A DNA stretch of 64,000 bases from Notamacropus eugenii (taxonomy: Eukaryota > Chordata > Mammalia > Diprotodontia > Macropodidae). Positions within the stretch are counted from its first letter, which is position 1. Each line of letters starts with the position of its first letter. The notes below the pieces were generated by a model. The model did no database searches. It worked only from the letters and a program-made list of their open reading frames with translations, and was not told the DNA's origin. This document shows, in pieces, positions 22,201 to 34,000 of the stretch. Made by a program: the position numbers and the translations under genes. The stretch is taken from NCBI RefSeq assembly GCF_028372415.1, contig NC_092872.1, positions 258,627,008 through 258,691,007 on the forward strand. Direction: 5' to 3'.

Positions 22201-24100
22201 TAAATGTTTGAGGCAGAATTTAAGTCAGGTCTTCCTAACTCAAGGTCCAACACTCTGGGGTGTATGCCACTTCATTCTTGATTATAAATTTGGAGGCTCC
22301 AGACCTCCCTCCTTTTTCAATATGCTTGGGGTGGTCTTTTAAAAAAATCTACTTCCTGGCATACTAACAAACACCACCGAGCATTGGTGGAGCGGTAACA
22401 TTTAGAAGCATGAAACATCCTCCCTCCAGCCTTTTCTCAAAATTTTTATTTCTCAGTGAGACCTTCCTGGGATAATGAAGAACCAGTGCTATTTCCCCCA
22501 ACCCTACCCAGCTCTAACTGGCTTTGCCCACTTGACTTTGAGGCACATTTTGAACCAGATTCTTTAATTTCCAGTCTTCCTTCCATGTTCATGGTTTAGT
22601 GGACAGATCACTGGTACGGCTGCACTGGACCTGGGTCCGAGTTAATGGCTCGAACCATTAGCTAGTTATGGAATCTATTAACAAAGCCCCAGTTTTCTTA
22701 CCCATAAAATAAGGGGATTGACAGGCATGGAATGAGGCATTACTTCCAGGGATGGACCTGGTTTGATTTTTCTTCAATTGAGAGGGTGTAAACTGGAAAC
22801 CAGACCTGCTTGTGAGAGATGGTTGTTAAATTCTCAACGTGAACATTTATACTTCAGAAACCAACAAATGCTACAAATCATAGTTTAATTTGTTTTGTTG
22901 ATTTGTCTGGACTTAAGAAAGTTATAGAGAAAATGTTAATAATGCAAATTAAACTTTGAAGTAGCGTCAAGCTTATGTTTTGTTTTGTCGTCCTTCCCCC
23001 CACCCCCAGCCAGTAGTTAAACATTTACCAGCACACCATACACCATTGACTATATTCTGGGGGGCAGGGGTGTATTATCAGGAAATAGTTCAGTTAATCA
23101 ACAAAAGAAGCATTTATGAAGTGGCTAATGTGTATCAAGAACTGTGCTGGGTGCTGGGGATGTGGAGTCAAAGGTGTTAAGGATGTTAAAATAAATCATC
23201 AGCAAGCCCCACTTTTTTAAAATGAAGGATCAGACAATACTAATCATTACTGCCCTCCCCAGCTCTGCCGTGCTGCGTCAAGGTCCCCTGAACTCCTGAT
23301 GTTCTCTGTTCTAAGGTCCTCTCCAGCTCTGATACTCTATGTAAAGGTTTCCAAACCTTTAAGTGTCATGGACCCCTCTGGCAATCAGAGCTCAGCCAGG
23401 TGTTTTAAATGCACAAAATACGATTACAAGTGAAATCAGTTAAATGGGAATGAGAAATACTGAAATCAAAATATTAAAGCAAAAATGTTCATGGACCCCA
23501 GTAAGGGCCCCCGTATAAAGTGGATTCTCTTCCCATCAGGGCTCCTCCCAGCATGACCGTCCTGCATCGTGCTGTATTCTGATGTCCCCTCGGTTCAGAC
23601 ACTCTATTTCCTAAAGGTTAACCTCAACGTTCTATACTCTCTGGTCCCTTTCAGCTGGTGTTCCGTGCTCTCTGAGATAAGGGTCTTCGGCTCTCACTAA
23701 CATTCTGTGACTTCTAACACGTTCTATCATTGTTTGACTCCAAAAACTGTACACCTCTGTATCTCTCAAAGTGCCCCACACAGCGCTAAGGCTCTGCTGG
23801 CCACTCGGTCAATATTTGTCAAGTGAGTGAATGAAAGACAACTGGAAAGCACAGTTGGTCTCATCAAACATCCTGCTCCCTAGGGCAGGTGAAACCAGTG
23901 CTCTGGGGAGGGGGGACCTTGGGAACCACATCATTCCTATCTCCCCACCCCAAGGGAAAAAGAAAGCAGTTTGGGTATGAGGAACACTGCTCCAGTCAAG
24001 GCAAAAAGCAACAAAATCAGTGGAGGGAAGTTACTGGTGCCTTTGGTCAACTGCCCTGGGCCTGACTCCATGCTTCTGGCTGAACTGGGCTAGAGCAGGA
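19230..24100. other. Intergenic, SINE and MITE remnants, AT-rich patch
   Basis: 19540-19690 is a very AT-rich patch. SINE pieces lie at about 19690-19860, 20295-20390, 20785-20880, 20890-21088 (MAR1-type with 'ggagaagaaaatggcaaatc'), 22590-22720 and 23225-23340. A hAT-like MITE with 'tttccaaacctttaagtgtc' and 'catggacccc' at both ends lies at about 23345-23515. 21100-22250 has no recognisable gene. I see no conserved exon. Confidence 0.5.
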
Positions 24101-24109
24101 GGTCAGACA

Positions 24110-24570
24110 GAGAGACAGATCGATAGATAACCATCCAGTCGGTCAGCCAGTCAGTAGGTCAGCCGGTCAGTAGGTCAGCCTGTCAGTCGGTCAGCCGGTC
24201 AGCCGGTCAGCCAGTTGGTCAGCCAGTCAGCCAGTGAGCTCATTAGTTGGTTGAACAGTTGTCAGTTACTTGGTAATATGGTCAGCTGGCCAGTAAGTTA
24301 GTTGGTCAGTCAGTGGGTCAGTTGGCCAGTCACTCATTCTGTCTGTCAGTTGTTTGATTGGTCAGTCATACTGTCCAGTAGTTCAGTCAATCAGTCAGTT
24401 TGTCAACTGACCAGTTCCCCAACTGGAGGGTCAGGTGATCAGTTGCTCCTTTGGTTAGTCAGCCAGTCTGGCAGGTAGGTCAGTTGGTCAGTCCATCAGT
24501 CATTCTGTCAGTCAGTCAGTCCATTGGTTGGTTAGTTAATCTGTCAGGCTGTCACACATTCTGTTTATTA
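24110..24570. repeat. Degenerate GTCA/GGTCAGCC tandem array
   Basis: About 450 bp is built from variants of the tetramer GTCA in longer units such as GGTCAGCCAGTCAGTA and TTGGTCAGTCAGTGGGTCAG. The repeats are purest near 24138-24240 and decay rightward. No open frame of note. It is a simple-repeat expansion followed by point decay. Confidence 0.85.
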
Positions 24571-27029
24571 GTCAGTGAGATAAAAGTGATTGTGTATCCA
24601 CAAGGCATGGAGAGAAAGTGGATTGTAGAGAGAACATAGACAAGTCAGAGGCAGCTGATAATGGAATGAACTCTCAATCCACCATGATATTTTCTCAGCT
24701 GATTAGAAACACTTCTCCTCTGGAGCTAAAAGCTGTCCAAAGCTGGTGTGGCCCTTTTGCTTCTGACTGAGCCCTTGTCCCCAAATGCTGGGCTCAGAAG
24801 GAGGTCACAAGGGTTATTTAAGATCTGAGGGGGAAAGGGAGTGTAGAAAAGAAGGAACGAATGTTCCCTTGCTGCCCCAGCAAAGAACATGGTCCCAGGG
24901 CAGCGGTGCTCCTGGATCCCCTTCTCAGACCCCATTTGGAACATTTTTTCTCATTCCAGACATCACATTTCAGCAAGGGCAATAACAAGCTGGAATTAAT
25001 CCAAAGTGTGTGGAGGGAAGGGGAGGAGAGAAGGTCTTAGGAACATAGCTCTGCCGTTGGAAGGCCATGGAGTCTCACTCCCTCATTTTATAGAGGAAGA
25101 AACTGAGCCCCACTGACTTGAAGTGATTTGCTCAAGGGGACCAAGACACCTACCGTGTATTCAGACAGGGCAGTACTAAATGTTGGGTAGACAAAAAAAG
25201 GCAAAAACACAGTCTCTGTCCTCCCAGAGCTCACTAGGGAAGACAACATGGATACAGCCATGTACATATAATACACATAAACAGTGTAAAAGAAAGACAG
25301 TCTCTGAGGGAAGTCAGCATGATGAGCAAAGTCCTCCTGTAGAAGGTGTATGTGTAGTAAGCCATGAGGCTTAGGTGAGGAGAAAACCCATTCCAGACAT
25401 GGGGGACAAAAGAGAAGGCTAAAATAGGACGTGATCACTATCTTTAAGGGGTAAAGGGCTATCCCAGGAACAAGGGTTTCACCTTCTGTATTTGGCCCCA
25501 GTGCATAGAACGAGGAAAACCTAGACAAAGTAATGAAAACTCCTAACAAGCAGAGCCATTAGAAAGTGAAATGTGGTACCTTGAAAAATAAGGGGTCCCC
25601 TGTCCCTGGAGTGGTCCAAGCTAGAAAACAATGAATGGACAGATTGTAGAGGGAGGCTGACTCTGACCGAGTCTGGATGAGATGAGTTCCCAAGCTCCTT
25701 TCCAATGCTGAGATTTCAATGGTTTGGAGATTCCCTCCCTTGGTTTTAAACAGCCCATACAGTATTAACCCACCTCCCAAACTTTGCCCAGCTCTCTCCT
25801 CTGTAATGGATAAGTCCGTGAGGTCCAGGGAGGCCCAAGCTCCCAGAGCTGGGCAAGACTAAGTCAGGTTTGGGACATACCTATCAAGCAAGCTGGGATG
25901 GCTAACTCCTCAACAATGCTTACAGGGGCTCAGGTCACCATCATTTCCCTTCCAACAGGCTTCAAAACCTCACAAAAGGGCAAAATACCCACATAAATAG
26001 CCCATTGTCCCTACCCCCAACGGTAGAATCCATCTTTTTTCTCCACTCACCCTCTTCTACTTCCTTGCCAGTCACATTCATGAACCACTCCACTGAACTC
26101 AGCAAACATTTATTTAGCTCCTATTGTATCCAGGGCTAGTACTGAGACAGTCACTAAGATGAATAACCCACTGGTGCACTGACCTCATGCATACCTGTTT
26201 TGTATCAGAGGCATTCTGTTTGTCTCCTGTCCCTGTACCCCTCTCTGATTCCTTCTGTGTGATCTTAGATTCCAAATCTGTGTAAAACAAGATTCCTAAA
26301 CTAGAAGGAGGACCTTACAAGTCACCTAGTCCAACTCTTTCATTTTACAGAGAAGGAATGTGAAGTCCAGAGAGATTAAGGGACCTGACCAAGGTCGTGA
26401 GGCTAATAAGTGTCTGAGGCAGCATTTGAACCCATCTACTGCTACACCATGCTGCCTCTGAGGGCTCCTGAGCCACTGGTTAGTGTGGAAGTGTGGTGGA
26501 GGATAGAGTTCCACGTTCTCATTTAGGCTAGCCTTTAATTTTCTCAATACTTTTCAGAGTTTTAGGTGTGAAATAGGAAGGGGTTATGGGATAGATGGTG
26601 GTGGTCCCAGAAAGCATTGAGATCTACTGAGTCCCAAAGACACCTCCATCAGATCCATTCAGAATTGAAGATGGAGGCCTCCTACTTACATTGGGAGAAG
26701 GCCCCCTTTTACTGCATGGAGGATGTACTGAGCACAGTGAGTGTGGCCATTTTTCAAGCTCATAGCATTTTTCCTTGGAAAGTGCTACTTTGATTATTTT
26801 AATGGATCATAGATTTAGCACTGGAAGGGACTTGGGAGGAGGTAGAGTTGAAATCTTTCATTTTAGGATGAGGAAATGGAACTCAAAAGTGACTTTCCAA
26901 CATCACATCCCAACATCACACATCAAGGTCTGAATGACTGAACCCAGGCGTCACAAGGTAGGTGTATGGATAATACAGCAGGAGGGGAAAGCTAGGCCCA
27001 GTCCTTGCACAGGATAAACGTCCTGACCT

Positions 27030-27225
27030 TTGTTATTCATCCTTCATTCTTGAAAAGGACCAAAGTCATCAGGAGGGTGATGATTTGACTTGCAAGTGAA
27101 TTGTACTTGAGTAAGGCAGGGCTGTACAAAGTCATCAGTCTCACTCTCTCCTCCAGAGTCATAGAGGTCCAGTAGCAGGACATAACTCAAGAATACTGAC
27201 AATGGTCCACCCTGACCTTTAGAGA
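27030..27225 (-). repeat. Marsupial SINE 3' body, antisense
   Basis: The text 'ttcattcttgaaaaggacca', 'ggaccaaagtcatcaggagg', 'atttgacttgcaagtgaatt' and 'ctctcctccagagtcataga' is the reverse complement of the 3' body of the SINE at 35994-36310 ('ctctggaggagaagtgaggc', 'caagtgcaagtcatgtcatt'). The tRNA head is missing here. Confidence 0.75.
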
Positions 27226-28562
27226 AGTAATCACACTTCCTCATTTTATAAAGGAGAAGCTAAGACCCAGAGAAGATGTGTCCTACTCAAGGTAGCAGAG
27301 GTGAAATTCGAAGCCAGGTTCTTTGGCTAGAAGTTTCTCTGTACCACAGCATCTTCCACACATCTTCCTTTGATCCTTAGAACACACCTATTTTACAAAC
27401 TGAGACCCAGAGAAGTTGAGTTACTTGCCAAGGTCCCAATCTCTGGGTCATGACTGAATCAAGAGCAGAATCTAGAATTATTGAATTTCAAAGTGGTCAG
27501 AGACTTCAAGAGTCATGGAGCCCAGCCTGCAGAGGAGGAAAAACACCTTCTGATATCCTTGAAAAAGAGTAATTCAATGGGATAAGATGGGAAGGAAAAG
27601 GAAAGGAAGGGAAGGGAACAGATGAATGAAGCACTTAAAAACATACTCACAGAGAAGAACAAAAGAAAACACAGACAAGTCTTGAAAGTTACATGTTGAA
27701 TCTGTTTTATGGTTGAAAGGAAAAGCAAGCTGTTATTTAATGAAAATTCAGTGTCATTTTTTTCTACTTTTTTTCTTGTTTCTTTTTTCCTGTTCTACTT
27801 TCTATATGAAAATGCTCAGTGTTTTATGTTTAAATTCAGAATAAACAATTTCCAGTTTCTGCTGCAGGTCTTACTGATTAAAGGGGCCTTGGAGGTCAAG
27901 TCTCACTCTCTACTTTTATAAATAAAGTGAAGCCCAGAAATAAGAGAAGATCTTCCCAAGGTCACAGTTAAAGATCCTCACCAGGATTCAAACCCACTCT
28001 CTCCTGAGACTGAACATCCCACATTGGGAGAGCCCTCATCCTTCCAAAGTAAGTTCTTTTCTTCTATGGAGCCTCAGTTTGACAGGGCCCTCCACAATCC
28101 ATACCACCCCCACCTCCACAGTCCTTGAGAAAACGAATACAGTACATCATCTATAGAGTTCTTGGCCTAGGCTTTCCATCAGTTAATTTGTGACTTGAGG
28201 ATAGTCAAACCAGTCCCCATAGTCTACAGCATCTACTGGCTGGCCCTAGACATGAGACCATGCTTGAGTCTTCATAGTTCATTCAGTCACCCAAATGGGC
28301 TTGTACACAAATGAGTGTATACAACTGGGTTGTGTACCACCAGTGCCACCCCTTCTCACCTCCCTTTTCTGGTTACAACCTCCTACAAGTTATCTTTACC
28401 AATTAGAAAGTGTCATAAATACAAGGACTGTCCCTTTAACAAATTTAAATTCTTGCATCCCCAGTGCTTGGAATAGAGTAAGTGCTTAATAAATGCTTTT
28501 TTCATTCATTCATTCATTCACTCATTCATTCTGTTCCTGACTGTTAGAGTCTTCTCCTTCTG

Positions 28563-28806
28563 TTGTTGAGGTTGAGTCATTTTTCAGTCATATCTGACAC
28601 TTTGGGATCCCCGTTGGGGTTTTCTTGGCAGAGATACCTGGAGTGCTTTCCCATTTCCTTCTCCAGCTCATTTTACAGGTAAGAAAACAGGGACAAACAG
28701 GGTGAAGTGACTTGCCCAGGGTCACCAAGCTAGTAAGTGTCTGAGGTCAGGTTTGAACTCAGGAAGAGTCTTCTTGAGTTCAGTCCCAGTCACCTAGCTG
28801 CCCCTG
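28563..28806 (-). repeat. Full-length MAR1-type SINE, antisense
   Basis: Read on the minus strand it begins GGGGCAGCTAGGTGACTGGG and ends in the 'aaaccccaacgggg', 'gtcagatatgactgaaaaat' tail. On the plus strand: 'tcagtcatatctgacacttt', 'ggggttttcttggcagagat', 'gacttgcccagggtcaccaa' and 'cctagctgcccc'. Confidence 0.85.
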
Positions 28807-30784
28807 CTCCTCTTATTTCAGGTCAAAAGAATAAAAGGAACTTGACATCCTAGTTTATTCAGATCCTAAGTACAAAGAGTGATTACAAAATGAGATTAAT
28901 ACCAGAAGCTGGCCAACCACTATTCATTTAGCACCTACTACGTGGCAGGCACTGTGCTAAGGACTGGGGATAGAAAGACAGGCAAAAGATAGCAGTCTTG
29001 TTTCCTGGAGGAGCTCCCAATCTCAGCACTAGATTATGGGGCCCATTGGGGTGGGGAGTAAGGTGTAAGAAGACTGAAAAGGTAGGAGGGGGCCTGGGGA
29101 TGAAGGACTTTAAAAGCCAATGGGAGGATTTTCTATTTGAGGTAGGAAAGGAAATGTCCCTTCCTTTAAATTCATACCCCCTCCCCAGACACTCCTCTGA
29201 TCTACGATCAGGTCACACTTCATTTACACCTTCCATGGTGTACCTACCACCTCAGTCCATATTCCTTTCTCACCTCCCTTCACTTCACTCCTTCCACCTC
29301 AGGCCTTGCTGAGAGCCTACCCCACCCCCACCCAACTTCCAAGGATACTCACGGTTAAGGGCTTGTCAAAAGGTGGCCAAAATTTAACAGGCACATCTGG
29401 AAGGTGTCTGAGGCGGCAGGACTCACCCACAGTCACATTTTCTCATCCCTCTGTCTGACTACGCCGTTCCTGATTCACAATCTGGATGTCTGAGGCCCTG
29501 GGGAATTGCTCTGAAATCAACTAATTTGAAACAGGCTGTCTCTTAAAAAAGAAAAAAAGTCAGAAAAAAGGGAAAGTTAAGAAGTCAGGGAACGTAATGA
29601 AGATGTAGGGGAGAAATGGAAAGAGTGGTCGGAGGCTGGTGCATAGTAGAAGGAGTTTGGGGTTTGGACATTTGGGTTGAGAAGTTTGAATCATAAAGGT
29701 TGGATGTAGATGAGTCGTAGGGTCCCACCCAGCCGCAAATTCTAGGATCCTGGGAGAGTTGGGCTGAGAACACAAAAGCATCCCCAGGACCAGTGTAGAC
29801 ACCTGGATTCTCCCTGAGATTCTGATTTCAAAAGCCTAGCTCCCCTGTCCTTCCCCAAGCTCTCCTCCTCCCCTGACCTTACACTATGTCTAAGACACTG
29901 CATTCTCTGCGTCTACCACACGGTAGACTTTGGTCTCACCTCTCCTCTGTTAATAGGGACAATGCTTGGCACTTTACACCTCACAGTTGTTTGAAGGCAA
30001 ACTTGGAAACCTTAGGGAGAGTGCTAGAAAAATCCAGTGATTATAGAAGGAAATTTGCAAGTCAGGGGTCTTAACCTGGTGTCCTCAGACCTCCAAAGGG
30101 TCCATGGAGAGATTGCAAGAGGGAACAATGACATCTTTATTTTCAGTAACTTCTCAATAAAACAGAACATTTCCTTCAGTTATGAATATAGGCAACAAAG
30201 CACAGCAGAATTAGGTTTCAGCAGACTGCGGGGCTGGGGGTGGGGGATCCATGACGGTCCATGATGCAGGAAAGGTTATTTAGAGCCCCTGATTTGTTCC
30301 AACCTCCTTAGTTTACAGAGGAGGAAACTAAGGTCCAGAGAAGTTGAGTGGCTTAAGTCACTGTCAGCCTTAGGTTTGAGCATCTGTAAAATGGGGGAGT
30401 AATAACAGCCCCTGCTTCCCAGGGTCCCCGTAAAGATAATAGGGCGTAACATACATAAAACACTTTACAAACTAGATGCTAGCGATTGTGGTGGTGGTGG
30501 AAGAATCGGAGGAAGAAGAAAAGAGGTCTTATGCTCCACTTGGGTGCCCATAGATCTTGCAGAGAATGAGAAGTATGACAAAGCCTCCCTTCTTTAAACC
30601 TGTAATCCTATGTCCTCCCCTTTGCTCTTCTCTCCTCCCCTGACCTCCCCATCCCTTCTCACCCTGCGAGTCTCCTCCCCAGGGTTTCTCCCCGCGTGTT
30701 CTGGTGACCTTAGCCCTGCCAAACAGAGGGAGGGAAGAGGGGAGGGATTTTTAGGTAGGAGAGAAAGGGCGGGAAAGGAGAGCA

Positions 30785-30790
30785 TATAAG
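30785..30790 (+). promoter_or_regulatory. NODAL: NODAL TATA box
   Basis: TATAAG in the context GCATATAAGGG lies 57 bp upstream of the NODAL start codon, placing transcription start near 30815 and giving a 5' leader of about 30 nt. A GGGCGGGA GC box lies just upstream (about 30766-30773). Position inferred from spacing. Confidence 0.7.
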
Positions 30791-30846
30791 GGTGGAGGGC
30801 TGCCCCTGTCCCCTGATCTAAGCGAGGGCTGACCTAGCTCCGGAGG

Positions 30847-31009
30847 ATGGGAGAGCTTCAGTTTAGCCTCCTGCTGGTGGCCTGGGGGGCAATGGTGTCA
30901 GCAGAAGCCCTGCCTCTGCCCTCGTCACCTTCTCCCCTGGCTTACATGCTGAAGCTCTTCCATGGTCACCAGACCCGTACGCACATCGTCCGCAGCCTGC
31001 AGGCCCAGG
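30847..31009 (+). CDS. NODAL: NODAL exon 1 (coding part)
   Basis: Starts at ATG in CGGAGGATGG, encodes the signal peptide and first prodomain residues (54 codons plus one base), and ends CCCAGG|GTAAGA. The split codon G|AT gives Asp55. No other upstream in-frame ATG fits a signal peptide. Confidence 0.97.
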
Positions 31010-34000
31010 GTAAGACTGGGATCAACTTTGAGTGGGGTACCTGAGCGGGCTGACTAATCTTGATGAGGGCAGGGTCCAGTTTGGTTCAGTATTAGAGGGA
31101 TCTCCCAGGGTTTGGGGGTGGGGGAGATTCTGGCATTACATGTGTTTCAGCATCCTTGGCATCTCCAGAAACGGGGGTGCCTGTTTAAGAAGTGTGGGGT
31201 CCCAGGATCTGATGGGAGCTTTAGGTGTCAGGTGGCGTCAGAGGAGGATGTCTCGAGGAGCTTGGGCATTTGGAGGTGTCTGTTTCAGGGACGTCCCAAG
31301 AGCGGGGTTGTCTTGGAATTTGAGGGTATCTCAGTGTCAAGGGTGCCCACGGTTTAGAATGCCCCCAGCACTGAGGGAGCTCAGGGATTTAGGAATGTTT
31401 CTTTAGCGGTGGTTGGGTTTCTGTGAGGTCCTGGGGTCAGGAGTATCTCAGACTTTGTGGATGATTTGTCAGGGGTATTCCACAGTGGGAGGCGGGGTAG
31501 GTAGCTCAGTGTCCGGGGTGTCCTGCGGCTGGGGCTATCCTAAGATTTGTGGTCAATGTTTCGGGGGGCTTTGCGTGATTTGGGAAGCCCCATAAATTGG
31601 GAATATCTGAGAGTCACCAGGGACTGGAGGGTGTCCAAGGTTTGGGGTGCCGTGTGGCAAGCCATGGGATCAGGGGTCAGGTTCTTACAGCAGAGTACAC
31701 ACCTAGGTTGTCTCCTGCCACTTCTGTTCCCGTGGTCACCCCCACTCCATTGACAGGCACCCAAGATAAAGCGACGACGAAAGGCAGGGATCGGGGAATC
31801 ACGCCCCGCCCCCAGTCGAGGGTCTTATGGAGTTTTCTCAGCCTTAAGATCCCAATCCACATCCCTCCGCCACTGGGGGCGGAGCACTCTAAGGGCCCTT
31901 CCTCCCAGCTCTGCCCCCCGCGGAGCCTCCTCCGCAATCCACATCTCCTAATCTGAAAGAGACCACTATCTCATGTCACTGGCGCCCCGCTTGGCTCTTT
32001 GTAAGCTAGGTCTGGAAAGGGGAAAGAGGGAGAAGGTGAGAAAAAGCTGTTTCCTCTCCCCAATCGTCCTGCTCCCTGGGTCGGAGAACCCCAGTGACCT
32101 CTCTCTCTCTCTCATCTGTATTTGCCAACAAATACAAGGAAAGACACTGGCCCTTGGTGGGGGGGACCCCAAAATCGCTATTCCTTTTGGGAAACCAGTT
32201 TCTATCTAGTCTAGTCCTTCGCACCCAATCCATGAAGCCAATTGCCTCATCCGTAGCCACAGAACCTAGGCATCTTTGCTTTGCCAGGCCTTTTCTGTAG
32301 AGCCTCAGGAGCTGGGAGGAGGGGAAGGAAAGGTGGGAGTCCCTCTCTCTCTAACTTGCTATTTGTTCTTGGGGTAAGACATTTGGCCGCTCTGTAAAAC
32401 TAAAGGGCAGGACTGAATGGCATTTCTAAACGTAGTCTCCCGACTCCACATGTGTGTGGTCTGGTAGAAAGTCCACTGGCTCGGGAACCAGAGAACTTGA
32501 TCACTCTGGGCCTCAGTTTCCTCATCTGTAAAAGGTGGAGGTTGGAGAAGCTGATCTGATTTCAGATCTAGTGTACATCTATGATCCTGTATCTGTTTCT
32601 AGAGCCAACTATGAATTAGCATTGGCTCATAGGCAATCAACAAACGTTCATTAGGTGCCTACTAAGTGCCAGACGCTGCTAAGCAACTAGGATAGGAAGA
32701 AAGGCAAAAGCAGTCCCTGTCCCGCCCCTCTCCTCCCCCAGGAGCTGAAGTTTCAGCTCAGTCGGATGGCAAGGGGTGAGGGGTTAAGCAAAAGTCATTT
32801 TGATGCCCTTCTCTGGGCCTGCCTCAGCTCTCTCCTTTGAAAATGTGCTTCCTTCCTTTTGAGAGGATTGGTGTGGATTGCTGCACCGCTGCACCGCAGG
32901 CAGAGGTGGTTGGTTAGTTTTGCTTCACAATTTCTCCTTTTGTTACAAAGAAAGGCTTACTGGATGGGAGTTAGGGGTGGGGATAGTTGGAAATAAGTGA
33001 TGTAAAAACAAAAGGCATCAATATCGTTTAAAAACAAACAAATGGGAAAAAATGCTGGCATTGTACTGGCCGCTCCCAGCTCTGACAGTCTCTGTTCCTT
33101 CCCCTAAGATTCCTTCCAACAGTGACTTTGTCTTTTCTATAGCCTCTTATAGCTATAAAATCCTATGACTATCTCCTGCAACTAATTTAACTAATAATTT
33201 CTGTCACCTCTTCTGAGGAGCTCCCCAGGCACTAAAACCATTAGCACTTGTAAGTGCTAATAAGGAGGGAATAGTGATTAAGTGAAAGGGGACTCAAGTT
33301 GGGGTGGGGATGGGGGAAGAGTGGCAGCCATCTGTCAGCAGAAGGCTAGGAAGAGAAATTAGCGCTCAAGTTCCCCAATCAACTTATGTCAGACCCGAGG
33401 ATCTGCCTCATACTCTTTGGTCTGGGGTAGGGCTGCCTGTTTCTTCTGCAGTGGGGGAAAGAGGATGCCAAGCAGTAGACGATGTTGAAAGAAGGCAAAG
33501 GGATCCAATTCTGAGATGCCTCTCCATCCAGCCTAAGGGAGGCAGTCCTCTGAAGTGCCTCAACGAGAGAGCTCAGTTCAAAGCCTTGTCTTAACAACTT
33601 TCTCAGTTTTAAAAACAAAAAGATTAAGATCTGAGGCCTCCTTTCAGCTCCAACTTTCTGTGAATATAATCTGCATAATAGCTAATGTGTACATAGTGCT
33701 TGGGTTACAAAGGGTTACACCTGTTATCTCATTTGATCCTCCCAATTACCCTAGGATTTTACAGATAAGGAACTGGAAGCAGAGAGAGATTGTCACTAGC
33801 CCAGGGTCACCCAGGTAGAAGAGTCTGGGGCAGGACTAGAGTCCGAGTCTCCTATCCCACACCTGGTTCAGGGCTCTAAAATAACTCAAGTTTCTCTAGG
33901 ATTTTAAGCTCTTCAAATCTATGTCCTCAGAAGGCTGACAGGCAGCACAGTGTGGTAAGTGCTGCCATGGGAGTCAAAGGACCTGAGTTCAAATGCTATC

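Larger units (their letters stand above)
24575..30590. other. Intergenic upstream of NODAL, SINE-rich
   Basis: Antisense CORE-SINE pieces lie at about 25060-25135, 26285-26460, 26805-26960, 27235-27350, 27370-27530 and 27880-28010; sense pieces at 30290-30490. Ancient 'gtgccaggcactgtgctaag' blocks lie at 25145-25260 and 28915-29010. A hAT-like element lies at about 30065-30285. The rest (24650-25050, 25560-26100, 29100-29990) shows no clear repeat and no exon; upstream NODAL enhancers known in mouse could lie here but I cannot point to one. Confidence 0.5.

Noticed and set aside
31032-31406. 124-codon open frame in NODAL intron 1
   Set aside because: It lies in the G/T-rich degenerate tandem tract, and direct splicing from exon 1 to exon 2 restores the full NODAL sequence.
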